DNA from: Saccharomonospora iraqiensis subsp. iraqiensis
Lineage (GTDB): Bacteria; Actinomycetota; Actinomycetes; Mycobacteriales; Pseudonocardiaceae
NCBI RefSeq assembly: GCF_000430445.1
Contig: NZ_KE387064.1
Location: 10,262 to 61,513, forward strand
Reading direction: 5' to 3'
Length of the DNA stretch: 51,252 nt
Shown: piece after piece, positions 50,433-51,252 of the stretch
Layout of the letters: each line of letters opens with the position of its first letter
Numbering within the stretch: position 1 is the stretch's first letter
Notes under the pieces: generated by a model
What the model saw: the letters and a program-made list of their open reading frames with translations, nothing else
Database searches by the model: none
Told to the model about the DNA's origin: nothing
Position numbers and translations under genes: made by a program

Positions 50433-51252
50433 TCAGTTGCCGTCGGTCGCGCCCCCGTTGCCGTCCGCGCCGCCCTGTTCCTGCTGTTCCTGCTGGTCGG
50501 AGGGCTGTTGCTGCGACGAGTCGTCGCCCTGTCCCGCTCCGGCATCACCCGGACGTGGCTGCTGGCCGGGCTGTGACGGACCCGACTCGCCGGAGCCGTC
50601 CGACTCCGGATCCATCGACTGGCCCGCCGAGTAGGTGTCCATGTCGGCGATCTTCCAGGTGCCGTCGCGCTGTTCCGCCCGGAACCACATGGCCGAGCCC
50701 GCCGCCGAGGTCTGCTGGTCGTTGCCCGTCCGGGTGGCGCTCTGGTCGAGGTAGACCAGCACACGGGCGGTGTCGTCCTGCAGCCGCACCACGGCGCTGC
50801 GCACCGCCGTCGTCGTGACGACGAGCTTCTGCTCGGGCGCCTTCTGCCGCACGTCGCGCATCATCGCCTCGTACGTGTCGCGCACGTCCCCGTTGATGAG
50901 CAACTCGTCCGCGGCCTTCTCGTTCGCGCCGAGATTGTTGTGATCGAGGGAGAACAGCCGCTCGGCCGCGTCGCTCACGGCCTCCGTGACCTCGGCGGTG
51001 GTCGCGACGTCCACCAGAGCGGCGTTGCCGGTCGTCGCCGCGGCATCGCTGTAGCGCTGGGCGAACAGCACCGCCAGGCCGGAGAAGCCCACCGCGCACA
51101 CGAGCAGGACCACCGCAACGGGGTAACCGGGCCTGCGGCGTTGCGCCCCACCGGACCCGGCCACCGCATCCGGCCCGTCCCCGAACCCGGTGTCCGGCCG
51201 CGGGGCGGTCCCGACGCTCGCCGCGTCGGGGTCGTCCTCGCCGGTCGGCTCC
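50433..51252 (-). CDS. Mce-associated-type membrane protein, 5' end off window
   Basis: The frame runs open to the right edge. A GTG at 51164 gives 243 residues, but 29 further in-frame codons, acidic and cytoplasmic-like (EPTGEDDPDAAS), continue to the edge with no start codon. The true start is therefore probably outside. One membrane helix (VAVVLLVCAVGFSGLAVLFA) is followed by an NTF2-like extracytoplasmic domain including VTTTAVRSAVVRLQ, VLVYLDQSATR and WKIADMDTYS, the plan of Mce-associated proteins. The last 60 residues are a Gln/Gly/Asp/Ser-rich disordered tail. It precedes rpoB on the same strand with a 306-bp gap containing promoter elements. Confidence 0.75.
   Translation of the reverse strand, partial: EPTGEDDPDAASVGTAPRPDTGFGDGPDAVAGSGGAQRRRPGYPVAVVLLVCAVGFSGLAVLFAQRYSDAAATTGNAALVDVATTAEVTEAVSDAAERLFSLDHNNLGANEKAADELLINGDVRDTYEAMMRDVRQKAPEQKLVVTTTAVRSAVVRLQDDTARVLVYLDQSATRTGNDQQTSAAGSAMWFRAEQRDGTWKIADMDTYSAGQSMDPESDGSGESGPSQPGQQPRPGDAGAGQGDDSSQQQPSDQQEQQEQGGADGNGGATDGN

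Overview
The window is high-GC DNA with many GTG starts and the gene content of an actinobacterium. A type VII secretion (ESX) locus beside truA, the short-LID Adk, the two-zinc-pair uS14 and the RpoB N-terminus suggest the family Pseudonocardiaceae (Saccharomonospora/Amycolatopsis-like). The family is an inference; no 16S gene is present.

Layout. (1) 1-13.4 kb: an ESX-4-type secretion locus. On the minus strand lie an Hsp70-like T7SS-associated gene (cut by the left edge) and a fused three-ATPase eccC. Divergent eccD and mycP follow on the plus strand, then eccB (minus), eccE (plus) and an unknown gene coupled to eccE. In Mycobacterium tuberculosis ESX-4 also lies between truA and rplM, so esx genes and rplM/rpsI may lie beyond the left edge. 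(2) 13.6-15.4 kb: a DUF559 protein convergent with truA. (3) 15.4-37.4 kb, all minus strand: the alpha, spc, S10 and str clusters. In transcription order they are rpsL-rpsG-fusA-tuf, rpsJ to rpsQ, rplN to rplO, secY-adk-map, and infA-rpmJ-rpsM-(small ORF)-rpsK-rpsD-rpoA-rplQ-truA. (4) 37.8-42.5 kb, plus strand: a six-gene accessory block with a YbaB-like protein, two paralogous membrane proteins, an EspC-like protein with a YxxxE motif, a large WxG-containing protein and a membrane-anchored protein of unknown function. (5) 42.6-51.25 kb, minus strand: rpoC, rpoB and a Mce-associated-type membrane protein cut by the right edge.

The ribosomal, factor and polymerase genes make the transcription/translation machinery and the Sec channel. 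The ESX genes make an inner-membrane secretion machine (EccB/C/D/E plus the mycosin protease). The accessory block holds plausible substrates for such a machine, though that link is inferred.

Main oddities: a dispersed hairpin repeat with a conserved CGCGGGCGGAA core, one copy lying inside truA; truA with no ATG/GTG/TTG start and a strong terminator-like hairpin inside its 5' end; an unannotated 62-codon ORF exactly filling the rpsM-rpsK gap; compensating +1/-1 frameshifts in rplD; non-consensus residues in the rifampicin pocket of RpoB; a Gly-Gly-Pro minisatellite in eccE. No tRNA, rRNA, CRISPR array, transposase or insertion sequence was seen.
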